Assembly (NCBI GenBank): GCA_913774665.1
Contig: CAJYHN010000002.1
Span: 496,001-560,000 of the forward strand
Direction of reading: 5' to 3'
DNA length: 64,000 nt
From: an uncultured Microbacterium sp.
GTDB taxonomy: Bacteria; Actinomycetota; Actinomycetes; Actinomycetales; Microbacteriaceae
Positions 62,012 to 64,000 of the stretch are shown one piece after another. The translations under genes were made by a program, and so were the position numbers. The first letter of the stretch is position 1, and every line of letters starts with the position of its first letter. The notes beneath the pieces are model-generated. The model saw nothing but the letters and a program-made list of their open reading frames with translations, made no database searches and was not told the origin of the DNA.

Positions 62012-62771
62012 CGCGCGCGGTGTTGCGCAGCACCCCGATGCCGTCGATCTCGACCTCGACGACGTCACCGGCGTCGAACGAGCCGATGCCCGCCGGGGTA
62101 CCGGTGAGGATCAGGTCGCCCGGGAGCAGGGTGAACACGGCGCTGACGTAGGCGATGAGGGTGGGGATGTCGTGGATCATGTCGGACACGGGACCCTGCT
62201 GACGCACCTCGCCGTTGACGCGCGTCGTGATGGACGCGGCCTTCAGGTCGAGGTCGGTCTCGATGACCGGTCCGACGGGGCAGAACGTGTCGAAGCCCTT
62301 GGCGCGCGACCACTGGCCGTCCGTGGCCTGCAGGTCACGAGCGGTGACGTCGTTGGCCACGGTGTAGCCGAAGATGTACTCGCCCGCGCGCTCGGCGGGG
62401 ACGTTCTTGGCGATGCGGCCGATGACGACGGCGAGCTCGCCTTCGTAGTCGGTGCGCGAGCTGAGCGTCGTCGGGCGCACGATCTTGTCGTTCGGACCGA
62501 TGACCGAGGTATTGGGCTTGAGGAACATCAGCGGCTCGGCGGGAGCCTCTCCCCCCATCTCGGCGGCGTGATCGTGGTAGTTCTTGCCGATGCAGACGAC
62601 CTTCGATCGCGGGATGACCGGCGCGAGCAGGGCGACCTCGGACAGCGGTATCCGCTCCCCCGTCGTGTCGAACCCGGCGAACATGGGGTCGCCCTCGAGC
62701 ACGACGAGGTGATCGTCGTCGACGATGCCGTAGCGGAGGGCGTCCTGGTGGCTGAAACGAGCGATCTTCAC
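62004..62771 (-). CDS. Fumarylacetoacetate-hydrolase-family protein
   Basis: 255 residues. The family motifs GKNYHDHAAEMG and PTTLSSRTDYEGELAVVIG carry the metal ligands; VANDVTARDLQ follows. Enzymes of this fold act as acylpyruvate hydrolases, isomerases or oxaloacetate decarboxylases; the substrate here is not settled. It probably forms its own transcript, ending in the split small frames. Confidence 0.85.
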   Translation of the reverse strand: MKIARFSHQDALRYGIVDDDHLVVLEGDPMFAGFDTTGERIPLSEVALLAPVIPRSKVVCIGKNYHDHAAEMGGEAPAEPLMFLKPNTSVIGPNDKIVRPTTLSSRTDYEGELAVVIGRIAKNVPAERAGEYIFGYTVANDVTARDLQATDGQWSRAKGFDTFCPVGPVIETDLDLKAASITTRVNGEVRQQGPVSDMIHDIPTLIAYVSAVFTLLPGDLILTGTPAGIGSFDAGDVVEVEIDGIGVLRNTARDA

Positions 62772-62940
62772 GGTGCCAGCCTATCCGCGGCCTCCGACAC
62801 CGGAAGGGTCGCCCCGCCTCCCCGAACCGATGTCCGCCCGAAACGCCGGCGGCACGCGATTCTGCGGACGGATCGCGTTCTGGGGTCGATCGCCGGGCCG
62901 AGCGGGCGCGGCGGATCGGCCGCGACGCACGCACGCACGA

Positions 62941-62973
62941 CGGAGGGGCCCCCGGCATCCGGGAACCCCTCCG
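62941..62973 (-). terminator. Terminator of ilvE
   Basis: CGGAGGGG and CCCCTCCG arms around GGCATCC-containing inner pairs, 14 nt past the ilvE stop. The 170 nt beyond it towards FAH hold no gene I can see. Confidence 0.7.
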
Positions 62974-62987
62974 TGAGACGACGCGGA

Positions 62988-64000
62988 TCAGGCGTCGAGT
63001 CGATACAGCCAGCCGTGCTTGTCTTCGGCGCGGCCGTACTGGATGTCGGTGAGCTCTTCGCGCAGCTCGAGCGCGAGAGTGCCGGTCGGCTGCTCGTCGA
63101 TGAAATCGCGGCCCTTGAGGACGCCGATCGGGGTGACCACCGCGGCGGTGCCGCACGCGAACACCTCGACGATGTCTCCGGATGCCACGCCCTGACGCCA
63201 CTCGTCGAGCGAGACGTTGCGCCCTTCGACGTGGTGACCGCGGTCACGGGCGAGCTGCAGGATCGAGTCGCGCGTGATGCCCTCGAGGATCGAGTCGGAC
63301 TGCGGCGTGACGATCGAGCCGTCCTTGTAGACGAACACGACGTTCATGCCGCCGAGCTCTTCGACGTTGCGGTCCTGGTCGAGGAAGACGACCTGGTCGC
63401 ACTCGTTCTCGTACGCCTCGGACTGCGGGAGCAGGCTCGCGGCGTAGTTGCCGCCGGTCTTCGCCGCGCCCGTGCCGCCCTTGCCGGCGCGGGAGTAGTC
63501 CTCGCTGAGCCAGATCGACACCGGCTGCACGCCGCCCTTGAAGTAGGCGCCGGCGGGGCTGGCGATCAGGTAGTACGCGACCTTGTGCGCGGGGCGGACG
63601 CCGAGGAACGCCTCTTTCGCGAACATGAACGGGCGCAGGTACAGGCTCTGGTCGTCGCCCGAGGGCACCCACGCGCCGTCGACGGCGATCAGCTCGCGCA
63701 GCGACTGCAGGAAGTACGGCACGGGCAGCTCGGGGAGAGCCAGGCGACGTGCCGAGCGCTGCAGGCGACGGCCGTTCTGATCGGGGCGGAAGGTGTGGAC
63801 CGAGCCGTCGGCGTGGCGGTACGCCTTGATGCCCTCGAAGATCTCCTGGCCGTAGTGCAGCACCGCTGCCGCCGGGTCGAGCGAGATCGGGCCGTAGGGC
63901 GAGACGCGCGGGCGGTGCCAACCGCCGCGGACAGACCAGCAGATGTCGACCATGTGGTCGGTGAAGCTCTGCCCGAAGCCGGGGTTGGCGAGGATCGCGT
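62988..64000 (-). CDS. ilvE: Branched-chain amino acid aminotransferase (5'-truncated)
   Basis: The C-terminal 337 residues of a class IV aminotransferase that makes leucine, isoleucine and valine from their keto acids. The start lies beyond the window edge: the frame continues as AILANPGFGQSFTDHMVDI upstream of the first in-frame ATG (63953). Motifs: LHYGQEIFEGIKAYRHADGS, the lysine in GTGAAKTGGNYAASL, and GTAAVVTPIG. It ends in LYRLDA. It feeds the same pathway as leuCD at 36 kb. Confidence 0.93.
   Translation of the reverse strand, partial: AILANPGFGQSFTDHMVDICWSVRGGWHRPRVSPYGPISLDPAAAVLHYGQEIFEGIKAYRHADGSVHTFRPDQNGRRLQRSARRLALPELPVPYFLQSLRELIAVDGAWVPSGDDQSLYLRPFMFAKEAFLGVRPAHKVAYYLIASPAGAYFKGGVQPVSIWLSEDYSRAGKGGTGAAKTGGNYAASLLPQSEAYENECDQVVFLDQDRNVEELGGMNVVFVYKDGSIVTPQSDSILEGITRDSILQLARDRGHHVEGRNVSLDEWRQGVASGDIVEVFACGTAAVVTPIGVLKGRDFIDEQPTGTLALELREELTDIQYGRAEDKHGWLYRLDA

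Overview
The window is a stretch of high-GC actinobacterial chromosome, most probably from Microbacterium or a close relative in the Microbacteriaceae. The assignment rests on the roughly 70 % GC content, frequent GTG starts with 4-nt GTGA/ATGA overlaps, conserved blocks in actinobacterial order (rnhB-lepB-rplS, trmD-rimM-KH-rpsP, ftsY-smc, mutM-rnc-rpmF-DUF177-coaD-recG, ddl-gpsA-plsC-murA-leuDC), lipoproteins with typical lipoboxes, and a very frequent GGATGCC/GGCATCC heptamer. No database search was possible, so family names come from recognised motifs.

Layout. 1-5.6 kb: RNase HII, signal peptidase I, L19, and the trmD-rimM-KH-rpsP translation block, with a methionine aminopeptidase. 5.8-9.3 kb: a YbdK-type ligase, an SGNH-hydrolase lipoprotein and ffh. 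9.4-13.4 kb: a TetR regulator divergent from lipB-lipA (lipoate synthesis) with a palindrome between them, then a PiT phosphate transporter and a small partner protein. 13.4-18.8 kb: two small proteins, ftsY and smc. 18.9-20.7 kb: a strong promoter, a 37-residue peptide, a 95-residue protein and a GNAT protein. 20.7-23.7 kb: a first type VII (ESX)-type cassette with a WXG100 protein, a lipoprotein, a DUF1023 alpha/beta hydrolase fused to an ESX-like N-terminus, and a split EspC-like gene. 23.7-30.6 kb: mutM-rnc-rpmF-DUF177-coaD-recG, rsmD and thiL. 30.6-37.7 kb: a DUF3515 lipoprotein, ddl, gpsA, plsC, murA, and leuDC behind a leucine-rich leader peptide.

37.9-42.1 kb: a metY-like PLP enzyme with an FMN-dependent monooxygenase (probably sulfur scavenging), a tandem array of long palindromes, and a TerC membrane protein. 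42.2-43.8 kb: an ECF-type sigma factor with a membrane DUF4349 partner. 43.9-47.3 kb: an accessory island, bounded by a 196-bp direct repeat of the DUF4349 3' end, which carries two WXG100-like proteins, an ESX-type toxin whose C-terminus looks like a CdiA tRNase domain, its probable immunity protein, and an IS3 remnant. 47.5-55.8 kb: tRNA-Glu, a metallo-hydrolase, the fructose PTS operon (fruR-fruK-fruA-ptsH) and an iron/siderophore ABC importer behind an iron-box-like site. 55.9-64 kb: two secreted lipoproteins, tRNA-Gln, gltX, a LysR regulator divergent from a class V PLP enzyme, an FAH-family hydrolase, and a truncated ilvE at the right edge.

Most of the window is core housekeeping sequence. 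The accessory interest lies in the two ESX-type effector cassettes (the second carrying a contact-dependent-inhibition toxin module), the direct repeat around the second cassette, the tandem palindrome array at 40.6-40.9 kb, the over-represented GGATGCC heptamer that also builds terminators, and several leader peptides and leaderless starts.
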